NCBI RefSeq assembly: GCF_001403795.1
Contig: NZ_CXSU01000012.1
Span: forward strand, 1,316,555 to 1,380,554
Direction of reading: 5' to 3'
DNA: 64,000 nucleotides
Source of the DNA: Jannaschia donghaensis
GTDB taxonomy: Bacteria; Pseudomonadota; Alphaproteobacteria; Rhodobacterales; Rhodobacteraceae
The notes beneath the pieces are model-generated. The model did not search any database and was not told the DNA's origin. It saw only the letters and a program-made list of their open reading frames with translations. Positions 8,520 to 17,463 of this stretch are shown here, in pieces. Both the position numbers and the translations under genes were made by a program. Position 1 is the stretch's first letter, and each line of letters starts with the position of its first letter.

Positions 8520-9249
8520 TCTCACAGCCCTGCTGACGGCCCGCGCCGCGCAGCTGAACGCCGATCTGGCCCACGCCGATGCCGCGACCATACTCGACAC
8601 CGCCCTGCGCAACGCTTCCGTCGGCGATCTGGCGATGGTGTCGTCTTTCGGGGCGGAATCGGTCGTCCTTCTGCACCTGCTGGCGCAGGTCGCGCCCGAC
8701 ACACCGGTCCTGTTTCTGGAGACGGGAATGCTTTTCCCCGAAACGCTGACCTATCAGACACGCGTCGCGGAAATGCTTGGCCTTGGGGACGTGCGGATCA
8801 TCCGGCCCGACACGCTCGACACCTTCCTGCACGACCCCGACGGCGACCTGCACGACCGCGATCCCGACGCCTGCTGCGCGATCCGCAAGACCAAGCCGCT
8901 GGAACTGGCGTTGCTTGCCTTCGATGGCGTCATCACGGGACGCAAACGCCACCAGACGGGCGACCGCGCGGATATGCAGATCGTGGAAGTCGACGCGGGC
9001 AAGCTGCGCATCAACCCGCTGGCCGGTTGGACGCCGCAGGATATCGCCGATTACATGGATGCGCATGATCTGCCCCGGCATCCCTTGGTCGCGCAGGGCT
9101 TCGCGTCGATCGGCTGCGCGCCCTGCACCACCAAGGTCGCCCCCGGCGAAGACCCACGCGCCGGGCGCTGGCGCGGTCGCGTGAAAACCGAATGCGGCAT
9201 CCATTTTTCCGGCGGGCGCGTGTACCCCGGCCAAAATAAGGACGCCTGA
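8509..9249 (+). CDS. cysH: APS-type adenylylsulfate reductase CysH
   Basis: A 246-residue PAPS/APS reductase. The phosphate loop is in MVSSFGAESVVLLHL. The pairs Cys122-Cys123 (DACCAIRKTKPL) and Cys203/Cys206 (IGCAPCT) form the CC...CxxC motif that binds a [4Fe-4S] cluster and marks reductases that use APS directly. The catalytic Cys229 is in KTECGIH near the C-terminus. The product sulfite feeds the neighbouring reductase. The start overlaps the end of cysI by 11 bases, and an AGGAG sits just upstream. No cysD or cysN (sulfate adenylyltransferase) lies in the window, so APS must be made elsewhere. Confidence 0.95.
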   Translation: MPLDLTALLTARAAQLNADLAHADAATILDTALRNASVGDLAMVSSFGAESVVLLHLLAQVAPDTPVLFLETGMLFPETLTYQTRVAEMLGLGDVRIIRPDTLDTFLHDPDGDLHDRDPDACCAIRKTKPLELALLAFDGVITGRKRHQTGDRADMQIVEVDAGKLRINPLAGWTPQDIADYMDAHDLPRHPLVAQGFASIGCAPCTTKVAPGEDPRAGRWRGRVKTECGIHFSGGRVYPGQNKDA

Positions 9250-9250
9250 C

Positions 9251-9679
9251 ATGCCGATCGTCAACGACGCCGGATTCGCCCCGGACACCCTGAATGCGAC
9301 CTTCGCGACCTCCGACGATCTGCCCGCGAACGGGCCGATGGCGGTGGACATCGCGCCCGACGCGGACCTTGGTCCCATACTTGCGCGTCTGGACGAGGCG
9401 AGCGTGATCCGCGTCGCCTTCCCCAGTTTTGCCGATGGCCGCGGGTTTTCCATCGCGCGCGAATTGCGGCGGGCGGGGTACACCGGGCGATTGCGTGCCC
9501 AGGGGCACGTCATTGCCGATCAATACGCGATGGCACGGCGCAGCGGCTTCGACGAGGTCGAGATTTCCGACGACCTGGCCGCCCGTCAACCCGAGGCACA
9601 ATGGCTCGCCCGCGCCGATTGGCAGGCCCACGACTATCAAAGCAGATTGGGCCGGATGCGCGACACCGCGTCCGCCTAG
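9251..9679 (+). CDS. DUF934 protein of the sulfur-assimilation operon
   Basis: A 142-residue protein of the DUF934 family, beginning MPIVNDAGFAPDTLN. Its core includes VIRVAFPSFADGRGFSIARE and RRAGYTGRLRAQGHVIADQY. The family is almost always encoded beside cysI/cysH and is treated as an accessory of sulfite reduction, but no biochemical role is settled. It starts one base after the cysH stop, so it is certainly co-transcribed and probably translationally coupled. No export signal is seen. Confidence 0.88.
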   Translation: MPIVNDAGFAPDTLNATFATSDDLPANGPMAVDIAPDADLGPILARLDEASVIRVAFPSFADGRGFSIARELRRAGYTGRLRAQGHVIADQYAMARRSGFDEVEISDDLAARQPEAQWLARADWQAHDYQSRLGRMRDTASA

Positions 9680-9731
9680 AAACTTCCCCCCCGATTTCCT
9701 AGAGGTGCGGACAGGCTCCGCAATCGAAGAC

Positions 9732-10568
9732 ATGAACCAGATGACCGCTACCGCCCCCGCGACCCCTATCCTGCCCGACGCCCAGACCGTCACCTCCGTC
9801 ACGCATTGGACCGACCGGCTGTTCTCGTTTCGCGTGACGCGGCCGGCCAGTTTGCGCTTTCGGTCGGGCGAATTCGTGATGATCGGACTGATGGGCGACC
9901 CACACCCCCAGACGGGCAAGGTCAAACCGTTGCTGCGCGCCTATTCCATCGCCTCCCCGTCCTGGGACGAGGAGTTGGAATTCTACTCCATCAAAGTGCA
10001 GGACGGGCCGCTGACATCGCGGTTGCAGCATATCCAGCCCGGCGATCAGATCATCCTGCGCCCCAAGCCCGTCGGAACGCTGGTCCACGACGCGCTGCTG
10101 CCAGGCAAGCGGCTGTGGCTCTTTGCGACCGGCACGGGCTTCGCACCTTTCGCGTCGCTGCTGCGCGACCCCGAGACGTTCGAGGCTTACGACGAGATCA
10201 TCATGACCCATACCTGCCGCGACGTGGCGGAGTTGGAGTATGGACGGCAATTGATCGACAGCATCCGCACCGACGAGATGCTGGGCGAACTGCTGGGCGA
10301 GGAAAACCTAGCCAAACTGACATATTATCCCACCACCACGCGGGAAACCTCGGCCAAGATGGGCCGCATCACCGACCTGCTGAAATCGGGCGAGGTACAG
10401 CGCGATCTGGGCGTCGATGCCATTTCACCCAACACCGACCGCGCGATGATCTGCGGCTCCATGGGGTTGAACACCGACCTGAAGGAAATCCTCGAAGGTT
10501 ACGGCCTGGAGGAAGGGGCGAACTCCGACCCCAAGCATTTCGTGGTGGAAAAGGCCTTCGTCGGCTGA
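9732..10568 (+). CDS. fpr: Ferredoxin-NADP(+) reductase
   Basis: A 278-residue bacterial-type ferredoxin/flavodoxin-NADP reductase. The FAD site is RAYSIAS, the NADP site includes FATGTGFAPFASLL, and CGSMGLNTD is the C-terminal nucleotide motif. The chain ends VEKAFVG, as in related proteins where the last residues stack on the flavin. The ATG at 9732 is used; the ATG three codons later is possible. It lies 52 bases after DUF934 in the same direction. In this operon it probably provides reduced ferredoxin for sulfite reductase, though such enzymes also act in oxidative stress. A bidirectional hairpin terminator follows. Confidence 0.94.
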   Translation: MNQMTATAPATPILPDAQTVTSVTHWTDRLFSFRVTRPASLRFRSGEFVMIGLMGDPHPQTGKVKPLLRAYSIASPSWDEELEFYSIKVQDGPLTSRLQHIQPGDQIILRPKPVGTLVHDALLPGKRLWLFATGTGFAPFASLLRDPETFEAYDEIIMTHTCRDVAELEYGRQLIDSIRTDEMLGELLGEENLAKLTYYPTTTRETSAKMGRITDLLKSGEVQRDLGVDAISPNTDRAMICGSMGLNTDLKEILEGYGLEEGANSDPKHFVVEKAFVG

Positions 10569-10630
10569 CCGCGCCGGGCGGCGCGCGACTCCGTTTCGGC
10601 CGTCCTGACCAGACAAACCCGCATAGAAAA

Positions 10631-10660
10631 GGGCCGCGCGATCACTCGCGCGGCCCCCTT
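10631..10660. terminator. Bidirectional terminator between fpr and the next gene
   Basis: A 10-base perfect stem (gggccgcgcg / cgcgcggccc) around a 6-base loop. On the plus side it is followed by CCCTTTC, and on the minus side by CTTTTC. It ends the fpr operon and the convergent gene at 10681. Confidence 0.8.
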
Positions 10661-10680
10661 TCATTCCATGGCCGGTCAGG

Positions 10681-11466
10681 TCATTCCACGCCGAGACGTG
10701 CCTTGACCTGTGCAATGACACCTTCGACCAGCGCGGGATTGTCCTTCGCCGCTTCGATGGATGTCTTCAGCGCCGTCTTGGCCAGCGCATTCATGTCCGA
10801 CTGATCGACGTAGGCGCCCACGGCATCCGCGTCGAAGCCTTCGGCGGTCAGCAGCGATGCGATATCCAGTTCGGTCGCGGCGGGCGCTTCGGTGCCATCG
10901 GTCGCGGCGTCGGCAGCATCGTCGACGCTTTCGGGGGCGTCGTCCGCATCGACCGTCGGCTCCGTCGCCGGGGCTTCGGCGTCGTCGACCGCATCTTCCA
11001 CGGTGCCGGTCTCATTGGTGCCGTCCGTGGCAGGTGCCTCGGCGTCGTCAACGGTATCTTCGACCGTGCCCGTCTCGTTGGTGCCGTCGGTCGCGGGGGC
11101 CGTGCCATCGTCGACGGTGTCCGTCAGGCTGTCGGCGGCGGCTTCGGCTTCTTCCTCGACAGCGGCGGCGGCCTCGGCTTCTTGGGCCAAACGCGCGGCT
11201 TCTTCTTCGGCGGCGGCTTCGGCAGCTTCCGCTTCCTCGGCCAGGCGGGCGGCTTCGGCTTCGGCCTCCTCGGCGACGCGGGCCGCTTCGGCTTCGGCTT
11301 CGGCGGCCAGGCGCGCGGCTTCCTCTTCGGCGGCGGTTGCGGCTGCGGCCGTTTCGGCTTCGATCCGGGCGGCTTCCTCGCGGGCGTCGCCCATGCGGTC
11401 GAACACGACCCAGCCCAGGGCGGCGACGACCAGAACAGCCAGACCGACGATAAGATTGCGTGACAT
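10681..11466 (-). CDS. Membrane-anchored Ala/Glu-rich protein with 21-residue repeats
   Basis: A 261-residue protein of unknown function. One N-terminal membrane segment (about residues 4-22, LIVGLAVLVVAALGWVVF) is followed by a long Ala/Glu/Arg-rich stretch to about 112 that looks like a helical coiled coil. A 21-residue repeat then occurs three times from 118, the unit being close to VDDAEAPATDGTNETGTVED, with the third copy diverging. A compact C-terminal domain (about 198-261, from LDIASLLTAEGFDADAV) ends in KARLGVE. The ATG at 11466 has GAGGAGG five bases upstream. The architecture suggests a periplasmic stalk presenting a small domain. Composition resembles the OmpA-like protein at 18.5 kb, but the C-terminal domain differs. 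Confidence 0.8.
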   Translation of the reverse strand: MSRNLIVGLAVLVVAALGWVVFDRMGDAREEAARIEAETAAAATAAEEEAARLAAEAEAEAARVAEEAEAEAARLAEEAEAAEAAAEEEAARLAQEAEAAAAVEEEAEAAADSLTDTVDDGTAPATDGTNETGTVEDTVDDAEAPATDGTNETGTVEDAVDDAEAPATEPTVDADDAPESVDDAADAATDGTEAPAATELDIASLLTAEGFDADAVGAYVDQSDMNALAKTALKTSIEAAKDNPALVEGVIAQVKARLGVE

Positions 11467-11645
11467 GCGAACCTCCTCAACATGATTCCATCTGGGCGTC
11501 TGAGTGCAGCATCCCCGCGACAAGAACAATGGCGGCCCCCGGTGTGGCCCCAAATCGCCGCCGCACCGCCGTTCCAGTCTTGAACGCGTCATGTTCAAGC
11601 GTTAAGTTGTCGACCTGATCGAAATGTCCCGAAAGGACCACCACC

Positions 11646-12191
11646 ATCGCCCGCAGACCACATAACGCGCCCCCGCAGCGCGACACCGGACCCCGCATCA
11701 ACGACCGCATCCGCGCCACCGAAATCCGTCTGATCGGGGCGGAAGGCGAAAACGTCGGCGTCGTCACGCCCGCCCGTGCCATGCAAATGGCCGAGGATGC
11801 GGGCCTCGACCTGGTCGAGATCAGCCCGAATGCCGCGCCGCCCGTCTGCAAGATCATGGATTTCGGTAAGTTCAAATACGAGACGCAGAAGAAAGAGGCC
11901 GAGGCCCGCAAGCGTCAGAAGACGATCGAAATCAAGGAGGTCAAGTTCCGCCCGAACACCGACACCAACGATTACGATGTCAAGATGCGTAATGTGTTCC
12001 GCTTCCTGGAAGACGGAGACAAGGTGAAGGTCACGCTGCGGTTTCGCGGCCGGGAAATGGCGCACCAGAACCTGGGTCGCGAGCTGTTGGAACGGGTTGC
12101 CGAGGACACCAAGGAAATCGGCAAGGTGGAGAACTTCCCCAAGATGGAAGGCCGCCAGATGGTCATGATGATCGGCCCGCAGCAACGCTGA
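11646..12191 (+). CDS. infC: Translation initiation factor IF-3, ATC start
   Basis: IF-3 binds the 30S subunit and checks the start codon. The conserved chain runs [20 protein letters not shown], then [20 protein letters not shown], then [15 protein letters not shown], and ends VMMIGPQQR. The first standard ATG in frame would be within [11 protein letters not shown], which would delete most of the N-terminal domain. The ATC at 11646 follows AAGGA by eight bases and gives 181 residues, the normal length. A rare AUU/AUC/AUA start is a known feature of infC and underlies its autoregulation, because IF-3 discriminates against such codons. Automated calls would probably truncate this gene. A terminator follows. 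Confidence 0.95.
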   Translation: MARRPHNAPPQRDTGPRINDRIRATEIRLIGAEGENVGVVTPARAMQMAEDAGLDLVEISPNAAPPVCKIMDFGKFKYETQKKEAEARKRQKTIEIKEVKFRPNTDTNDYDVKMRNVFRFLEDGDKVKVTLRFRGREMAHQNLGRELLERVAEDTKEIGKVENFPKMEGRQMVMMIGPQQR

Positions 12192-12216
12192 CCTGAACCA
12201 CATGACACGATGATCT

Positions 12217-12239
12217 GGGCACCTTCGGGTGCCCTTTTT
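12217..12239 (+). terminator. Terminator of infC
   Basis: A perfect 7-base stem (gggcacc / ggtgccc) with a TTCG tetraloop followed by five T residues, 26 bases after the infC stop. Confidence 0.9.
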
Positions 12240-12556
12240 CATTTTCGGAAATTGGCGGGCAAGTAGCTCTTGTTGCTGAGGTTTTTCGTGGTCGTGAGCG
12301 GTCATGGCCGATCCGCTCACCCTTCGTTCGTCCGGTCAGCTCCCTCCATGCGCGATGGCCTGAAAAGCGCGAAAGCGTCTGGCAGGCCGATCCTATCGGT
12401 TCGCGATTCCTAGCGGGGGTGTTGAAGAGCGTGGCTTGCTGACCAAGCCGAAGACGTGACCCCGGTACGACCCCGACCCAGATCGCCACCAGCCTTGGTC
12501 TGGAACCAGGGTCCGGACCGCGCCGGGGCGCGATCCGTTTGCACTCGTCGCGGTTA
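12240..12556. other. Gene-free region between infC and coxM
   Basis: No gene is seen on either strand. Two small hairpin-forming pieces lie near the coxM end: CCTTGGT...ACCAGG at about 12493-12510, and GCGCCGGGGCGC at about 12525. They might end the minus-strand cox transcript, but neither has a T run. Confidence 0.45.
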
Positions 12557-13348
12557 TCAGATCGCGGCCTTGACCGCCCGCGCCGTCATCACCTTGACCA
12601 GATGCGCGCGGTAGGTGGCATCCCCGTGCAAGTCGGAGATCATGCCGTCGGACGACGGTGCCGACAGCCCCAGGATCGCCTCGGCGGAGAAATTGTCGGA
12701 CAGCGCGGCCTCGGCTTCGGACCAGCGGAAAACGCCATCCGACGACGCCCCGGTCACGGCGACACGCACCCCGTCCGAGAATTTCGCCACGAAGACCGCC
12801 ACCAGCGGAAAGCGGGACGCGGGCTGGATGAACTTTTCATAGGCGGCCTTTTGGGGCACCGGGAATTTCACTTCCGTGATGATCTCCCCTTCTTCCAGCG
12901 CCGTTTCGAACATGCCCTGGAAATACGCGTCGGCCGCGATCTCCCGGTCGGGCGTGCAGATGGTGGCGTTCGACGCCAGCGCTGCCGCCGGATAGCAGGC
13001 CGATGGATCGTTGTTTGCCAGACTGCCGCCGATGGTGCCACGATTGCGCACGGCCGGGTCACCGATGCGGGCCGCTGTCGACGCCAGTGCGGGATAATCG
13101 GTGGCCCCCTTGGCGACATCCGCGTGGGTGGTGCCCCCGCCGATGCAGATGCGCCCGTCATCGTCGGTGCAGATGCCCCTGATCTCCGCCACGCCCGAAA
13201 GTGCCACGAATTTGTCCGACATCGCCAGCCGTGCCTTCATTGTCGGCAACAGGGTCTGGCCGCCGCCCAAGGCCTGCGCATCGTCGTCCTTCAGGGCCGC
13301 GACGGCATCCTGCAGGGTGGTGGGTTTCACCAGCTCGAAATTATACAT
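12557..13348 (-). CDS. coxM: CO dehydrogenase-like medium subunit, FAD-binding
   Basis: A 263-residue flavoprotein subunit of a molybdenum hydroxylase. Two FAD-binding stretches are visible: QALGGGQTLLPTMKARLA near residue 30-45, and RNRGTIGGSLANNDPSACYP near 100-118. It passes electrons from the iron-sulfur subunit to the acceptor. The ATG at 13348 has GAGGAG upstream. It lies 10 bases after coxL on the same strand, so S, L and M are transcribed in the order S-L-M. Length is about 20 residues shorter than classical CoxM, which is common in form II enzymes. Confidence 0.92.
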   Translation of the reverse strand: MYNFELVKPTTLQDAVAALKDDDAQALGGGQTLLPTMKARLAMSDKFVALSGVAEIRGICTDDDGRICIGGGTTHADVAKGATDYPALASTAARIGDPAVRNRGTIGGSLANNDPSACYPAAALASNATICTPDREIAADAYFQGMFETALEEGEIITEVKFPVPQKAAYEKFIQPASRFPLVAVFVAKFSDGVRVAVTGASSDGVFRWSEAEAALSDNFSAEAILGLSAPSSDGMISDLHGDATYRAHLVKVMTARAVKAAI

Positions 13349-13358
13349 CTCTCTCTCC

Positions 13359-15785
13359 TCAGACGTTCTTGGCCGGACCGCCGACGGATCGGGCATGTGC
13401 CGTCCCGTCGCCAGTGCCGCCCGTGCCCTGCATCGCCGCCCAGACCTTGGCGGGCGTCAGCGGCATGTCGATATGGCCCACGTCGTGCCCGCCGGACGCC
13501 AGCGCATCCAGAACACCGTTGACGATACTGGGTGGCGATCCGATGGCCCCCGCCTCGCCGCAGCCCTTCACGCCCAGTGGGTTGTGGGTACAGGGCGTGG
13601 CACAGGAATGATCCACCTGAAACATGGGCAGGTCCTTGGCGCGCGGCATGGTGTAATCCATGTAACTGGCCGACAGAAGCTGCCCATCCTCGTCATAGGC
13701 GCAATTCTCGAACAGGGCCTGGCCGATGCCCTGCGCCAGCCCGCCGTGAACCTGACCTTCGACGATCATCGGGTTGACGACGTTGCCGAAATCGTCGGCG
13801 GCGGCAAAGGACAGCACCTCGACGAAGCCCGTCTCGGGGTCGACCTCCACTTCGCAGGCATAGGCCCCGGCGGGATAGGTGAAGTTGTTGGGATCGTAGA
13901 ATGCCGTCTCCTCCAACCCTGGCTCCAGGTCCTCCAGCGGATAATTGTGGGGGACATAGGCCGCCAATGTCACGTCGCCCCAGGCCAGCTCCTTATCGGT
14001 GCCGGCGACGGTGAACTTACCGTCCTTCAGCTCGATATCCTCGTCCGAGGCTTCCATGATGTGGGCGGCGATCTTCTTGGCCTTGGCGATGATCTTTTCC
14101 GTGGCCCTGAACATGGCCGATCCGCCGACCGCCAGAGAGCGGGAGCCATAGGTTCCCATGCCCATCGGCGCGTTGGCGGTGTCGCCGTGCACGATCTCGA
14201 TCTGATCCTCGTTGATGCCGATCATGTCGGCGATCACCTGCGGGAAGGACGTCTCGTGCCCCTGTCCATGGCTGTGCGAGCCTGTCATCACGACCAGACC
14301 GCCGGTGGCATTCACCCGGACCGTGGCGGATTCGTACAGGCCCGCGCGCGCGCCCAGCTGCCCCACCAGCTTGGACGGTGCGATGCCGCAAGCCTCGATA
14401 TAGCAGTTGATGCCAAGCCCGCGCAGCTTGCCCCGGCTTTCGCTTTCCTTACGGCGCGCCTCGAAGCCGTCGCGGTCGATCATCTCCAGCAGTTTGTCCA
14501 TCGTCGCGTCATAGTCGCCGGTGTCGTATTCCACGGCCACCGGCGTCTGATAGGGGAATTCCCGGATGAAGTTCTGTCGCCGCAGCTCGACCGGGTCGAT
14601 GCCCAGTTCGCGTGCCGCCTTGTCGACGACCCGCTCCAACTGGAACGTCGCTTCGGGGCGGCCGGCCCCGCGATAGGCATCGACCGGCACGGTGTTGGTG
14701 AACACGGCCTTCACGTTCACATAAACCAGCGGCGTCTTGTAGTTGCCGGCCATCAGCGTGCCGTGCAGCCATGTCGGCACAGACGGCGCAAAGGTGCTCA
14801 GATAGGCTCCCATATTGGCATAGGTTTCAGTGCGGACGGCTGTGAAATTGTTGTCGGCGTCCAGGGCCAATTCGATCTTGGTGACGTGGTCGCGGCCATG
14901 GGCGTCGGACATGAACGCCTCCGACCGGGATGCCGTCCATTTGACCGGGCGCTCCAGTTGCTTGGCGGCGAAGGTGCAGAAGGCCTCTTCCGCATAATGG
15001 AAGATTTTGGTGCCGAACCCGCCGCCCACGTCGGGGGCCACGACCCGCAGCTTATGCTCGGGGATGCCCAGAACGAAGGCCCCCATCAACAGGCGAATGA
15101 CGTGCGGATTCTGCGATGTCGTATACAGCGTCGAGGAATCGTCGTGGCGCGCATAATCGCCCACCGCCACACGCGGCTCCATCGGGTTGGCGATCAGGCG
15201 GTTGTTCACCAATTCCAGCGTGGTGACATGAGCGGCCGATTTGATGGCGTCGTCCACGGCCTGCCGGTTGTCCTCCACGAAGCCCCAATCGTAGCACAGG
15301 TTCGACGTCAGATCGTCGTGCACCTTGGGCGCGTCGGCCTGTACGGCCTTCTTCATATCCATGACCGCGGGCAGCGAGGTGATGTCCACTTCGATCGCCT
15401 CGCAGGCGTCGCGGGCGATCGACACGCTTTCGGCGACGACGGCGGCGATCGGGTCGCCCACGTGGCGCACTTTGCCTTCGGCAAGGATCGGGTGCTTGGG
15501 CTCCTGCATCGGGTTGCCTTCGCGGTCAGTGATCTGCCAACCGCAGGGAATGCCGCCCACGCCATCGAAATCCATGGCGGTAAAGACGCCGACGACGCCT
15601 TCCATCGCTTCGGCGGCCGCGGTGTCGATCCCGTTGATCGTGCCATGGGCCACGTCCGATCGCAGGAAGACGACATGCGCCTGCCCCGCTACGTTGATGT
15701 CATCGGTGTACCGGCCCTTGCCGGTCAGAAAGCGGACGTCTTCGCGCCGTTTGGGGCTTGCCCCGATACCAGTGTCCTTCGGCAT
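13359..15785 (-). CDS. coxL: Form II CO dehydrogenase-like large subunit (molybdenum hydroxylase)
   Basis: An 808-residue catalytic subunit that binds the molybdopterin cofactor. The active-site loop reads AYRGAGR (about residues 368-374). This is the form II signature; true CO-oxidising form I enzymes have AYXCSFR with the Cu-binding cysteine. The catalytic glutamate is in [10 protein letters not shown] near the C-terminus, and [13 protein letters not shown] and [15 protein letters not shown] are family motifs. The substrate is therefore unlikely to be CO at high rate and is probably an aromatic heterocycle or aldehyde. The ATG at 15785 has GGGAG eight bases upstream. It is separated from coxS by 125 bases that hold a strong hairpin. 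Confidence 0.92.
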   Translation of the reverse strand: MPKDTGIGASPKRREDVRFLTGKGRYTDDINVAGQAHVVFLRSDVAHGTINGIDTAAAEAMEGVVGVFTAMDFDGVGGIPCGWQITDREGNPMQEPKHPILAEGKVRHVGDPIAAVVAESVSIARDACEAIEVDITSLPAVMDMKKAVQADAPKVHDDLTSNLCYDWGFVEDNRQAVDDAIKSAAHVTTLELVNNRLIANPMEPRVAVGDYARHDDSSTLYTTSQNPHVIRLLMGAFVLGIPEHKLRVVAPDVGGGFGTKIFHYAEEAFCTFAAKQLERPVKWTASRSEAFMSDAHGRDHVTKIELALDADNNFTAVRTETYANMGAYLSTFAPSVPTWLHGTLMAGNYKTPLVYVNVKAVFTNTVPVDAYRGAGRPEATFQLERVVDKAARELGIDPVELRRQNFIREFPYQTPVAVEYDTGDYDATMDKLLEMIDRDGFEARRKESESRGKLRGLGINCYIEACGIAPSKLVGQLGARAGLYESATVRVNATGGLVVMTGSHSHGQGHETSFPQVIADMIGINEDQIEIVHGDTANAPMGMGTYGSRSLAVGGSAMFRATEKIIAKAKKIAAHIMEASDEDIELKDGKFTVAGTDKELAWGDVTLAAYVPHNYPLEDLEPGLEETAFYDPNNFTYPAGAYACEVEVDPETGFVEVLSFAAADDFGNVVNPMIVEGQVHGGLAQGIGQALFENCAYDEDGQLLSASYMDYTMPRAKDLPMFQVDHSCATPCTHNPLGVKGCGEAGAIGSPPSIVNGVLDALASGGHDVGHIDMPLTPAKVWAAMQGTGGTGDGTAHARSVGGPAKNV

Positions 15786-15840
15786 GTGTCTTTCTCCCTT
15801 TGATGCGGGGGGCCTCGACCTCGCCCCGCTGGTGTATGGT

Positions 15841-15870
15841 GGAGCGCGCGGCCTCCCCTCCGCGCGCTCC
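15841..15870 (-). promoter_or_regulatory. Strong stem-loop between coxS and coxL
   Basis: A perfect 11-base GC-rich stem (ggagcgcgcgg / ccgcgcgctcc) with an 8-base loop, in the intergenic stretch of the minus-strand transcript. There is no T run, so it is unlikely to be a full terminator. It may slow transcription or protect the coxS message end, raising the small-subunit level relative to coxL. Confidence 0.6.
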
Positions 15871-15910
15871 CAAGGGGTCATGGGTATTCACCCGCCCCTG
15901 TTCCTGGTGC

Positions 15911-16396
15911 CTATTCGGCCGCGACGGGTGCGACCTGCTGGCCGGACGCCGCCATCACCGCCTTGACGATGTTGTGATACCCGGTGCAGCGGCAGATGTT
16001 GCCTTCCAGGTAATGACGCACCTCGGCCTCGGTCGGCTGGGGGTTGTCCTTCAGAAGGGCCGCGGTCGACATGACCATGCCCGGTGTGCAGAACCCGCAT
16101 TGCAGGCCGTGGTAATCCTGAAATGCCTGCTGGATGACGCCCAGGCTGCCGTCGGCATTCGCCATACCTTCGACGGTGGTGACCTCCGCGCCGTCGATTT
16201 CCTGCGCCAGAACGGAACAGGCCTTCACCGCCTCGCCGTTCACATGGACCACGCAGGCCCCGCATTGCGACGTGTCGCAGCCGATGTGCGTACCCGTCAG
16301 CCGCACGCCTTCGCGCAGCCATTCGGCCAGCAACGTGCGGCCCTCGGCTTCGGCGGTGCGGGTCTTGCCGTTCACCGTCATCGTGACCTTTGTCAT
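15911..16396 (-). CDS. coxS: CO dehydrogenase-like small subunit, two [2Fe-2S] clusters
   Basis: A 161-residue iron-sulfur subunit. The plant-type cluster is bound by [17 protein letters not shown] plus a later cysteine (KACSVLAQ). The C-terminal helical cluster is bound by [11 protein letters not shown] and [11 protein letters not shown]. It carries electrons from the molybdenum site to the flavin. It is the first gene of the coxS-coxL-coxM unit and starts about 90 bases after the stop of no other same-strand gene other than the upstream molybdopterin-binding gene at 16489, so it may have its own promoter. Length and motifs are typical. Confidence 0.95.
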   Translation of the reverse strand: MTKVTMTVNGKTRTAEAEGRTLLAEWLREGVRLTGTHIGCDTSQCGACVVHVNGEAVKACSVLAQEIDGAEVTTVEGMANADGSLGVIQQAFQDYHGLQCGFCTPGMVMSTAALLKDNPQPTEAEVRHYLEGNICRCTGYHNIVKAVMAASGQQVAPVAAE

Positions 16397-16488
16397 TGGT
16401 CGTCCTCCCTTGTTCCAAGAATCAGTGAAGCACAGGCCGCCGCATCTGGGAACAGGGCATTTTTACCGCAGGGCCTCGGGGCGGCGGC

Positions 16489-17463
16489 CTAGCGCCGTTC
16501 ACGGGGCTGGGGCCGCGTGGGAATTTCCTTCAGCAAACCCCCGACTCCCATCCCGGCGATATCGGCCCCCGTGACCGGGACCCCGCAGATCACCCGCTCC
16601 AGCACCCAGTCCGCCCCGTTGAGCGCCGGGGACCGCGCGCACCCCGGCAGCCCGATCACCGCCGCGCCGTCCAGATCGCCCAGAAACAGCAGGTTGCCCG
16701 GATCGACCGGCATACCGAACCGCTCCAACCGCCCGCCCGCCGCCCGCAACGCCGCCGGGCCGACATCCGCGACATCTGCCGTGGCCGAAGCCGTCAGGAT
16801 CAGGCGCAGCGGGGCCATCGCCTCCCGCAGCGCTTGGGTCAGGGCCGCGGTCTCGTGCGGCACCTCCGTCACCCCCACCTCGACGCCAAGCCGGGTAAGA
16901 CGATCCAGAATCGGTGCCGATTTCGGGTCCGCATCGCCCGGCAACCGCGTCACGATCAGGTCTGCGCGGTCCAGCACCGGCGGCATCAGACGCAGGGCCC
17001 CCGCGAACGGGGCCAGCCTGTCCGCGACATGGCCCGCCGCCGTGGCATAGGGGATGATCTTGACCGTCCCGACCATGTCGCCCGTCCCGACGCGCTGCCA
17101 TTCCGCCACTGTCGCAAGCGTCACATCGGCGGTGATACCATTGACCCCGTCGACCTTCAGGCGATCGACGGCCACGACGCCCGGCCCGGTCGCGTGGATG
17201 TTCGCCCGCCCCGTGAATGCGGGCCGGATTTCGAGGCCCGGACCGGTCACACCCTCCGCCACCAAGGTCGCGGCTTTGTTTTCTGGCAGATCGTCGTCGG
17301 CCAGCCGCGCGACCGTGACACGTGTGATCCCCGCGTCGCGCAGGCGGGCGAGTGTCTCTTCGTCCAACACCTGACCCTTTCGCAACCGACCCGTCGGAAG
17401 GGCGACGGAATGGGCCAGCACGCCGCCCGACGCCTCCGTCAGCGAAACGGGGCCAAACTTCAT
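16489..17463 (-). CDS. Molybdopterin-binding protein (MoeA/MogA-like)
   Basis: A 324-residue protein with the molybdopterin-binding fold. The family pattern is seen in DLIVTRLPGDADPKSAPILDRL, LILTASATADVADVGPAALRAAGG and the late AVIGLPGCARSPALNGADWVLE (each longer stretch is only named in part here: key residues are the TASA..D..D turn and the GLPGCARSP loop). Proteins like this accompany xdhC/coxF next to molybdenum hydroxylases and are thought to help insert or modify the cofactor. The start overlaps the xdhC stop (ATGA). No separate cytidylyltransferase mocA is in the window, so this protein may work with one encoded elsewhere. Confidence 0.85.
   Translation of the reverse strand: MKFGPVSLTEASGGVLAHSVALPTGRLRKGQVLDEETLARLRDAGITRVTVARLADDDLPENKAATLVAEGVTGPGLEIRPAFTGRANIHATGPGVVAVDRLKVDGVNGITADVTLATVAEWQRVGTGDMVGTVKIIPYATAAGHVADRLAPFAGALRLMPPVLDRADLIVTRLPGDADPKSAPILDRLTRLGVEVGVTEVPHETAALTQALREAMAPLRLILTASATADVADVGPAALRAAGGRLERFGMPVDPGNLLFLGDLDGAAVIGLPGCARSPALNGADWVLERVICGVPVTGADIAGMGVGGLLKEIPTRPQPRERR

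Noticed and set aside
13101-15803. A 900-codon open frame on the plus strand opposite coxL
   Set aside because: It is antisense to a clear coxL gene, has no recognisable domain, and arises from the GC-rich codon pattern of the true gene.
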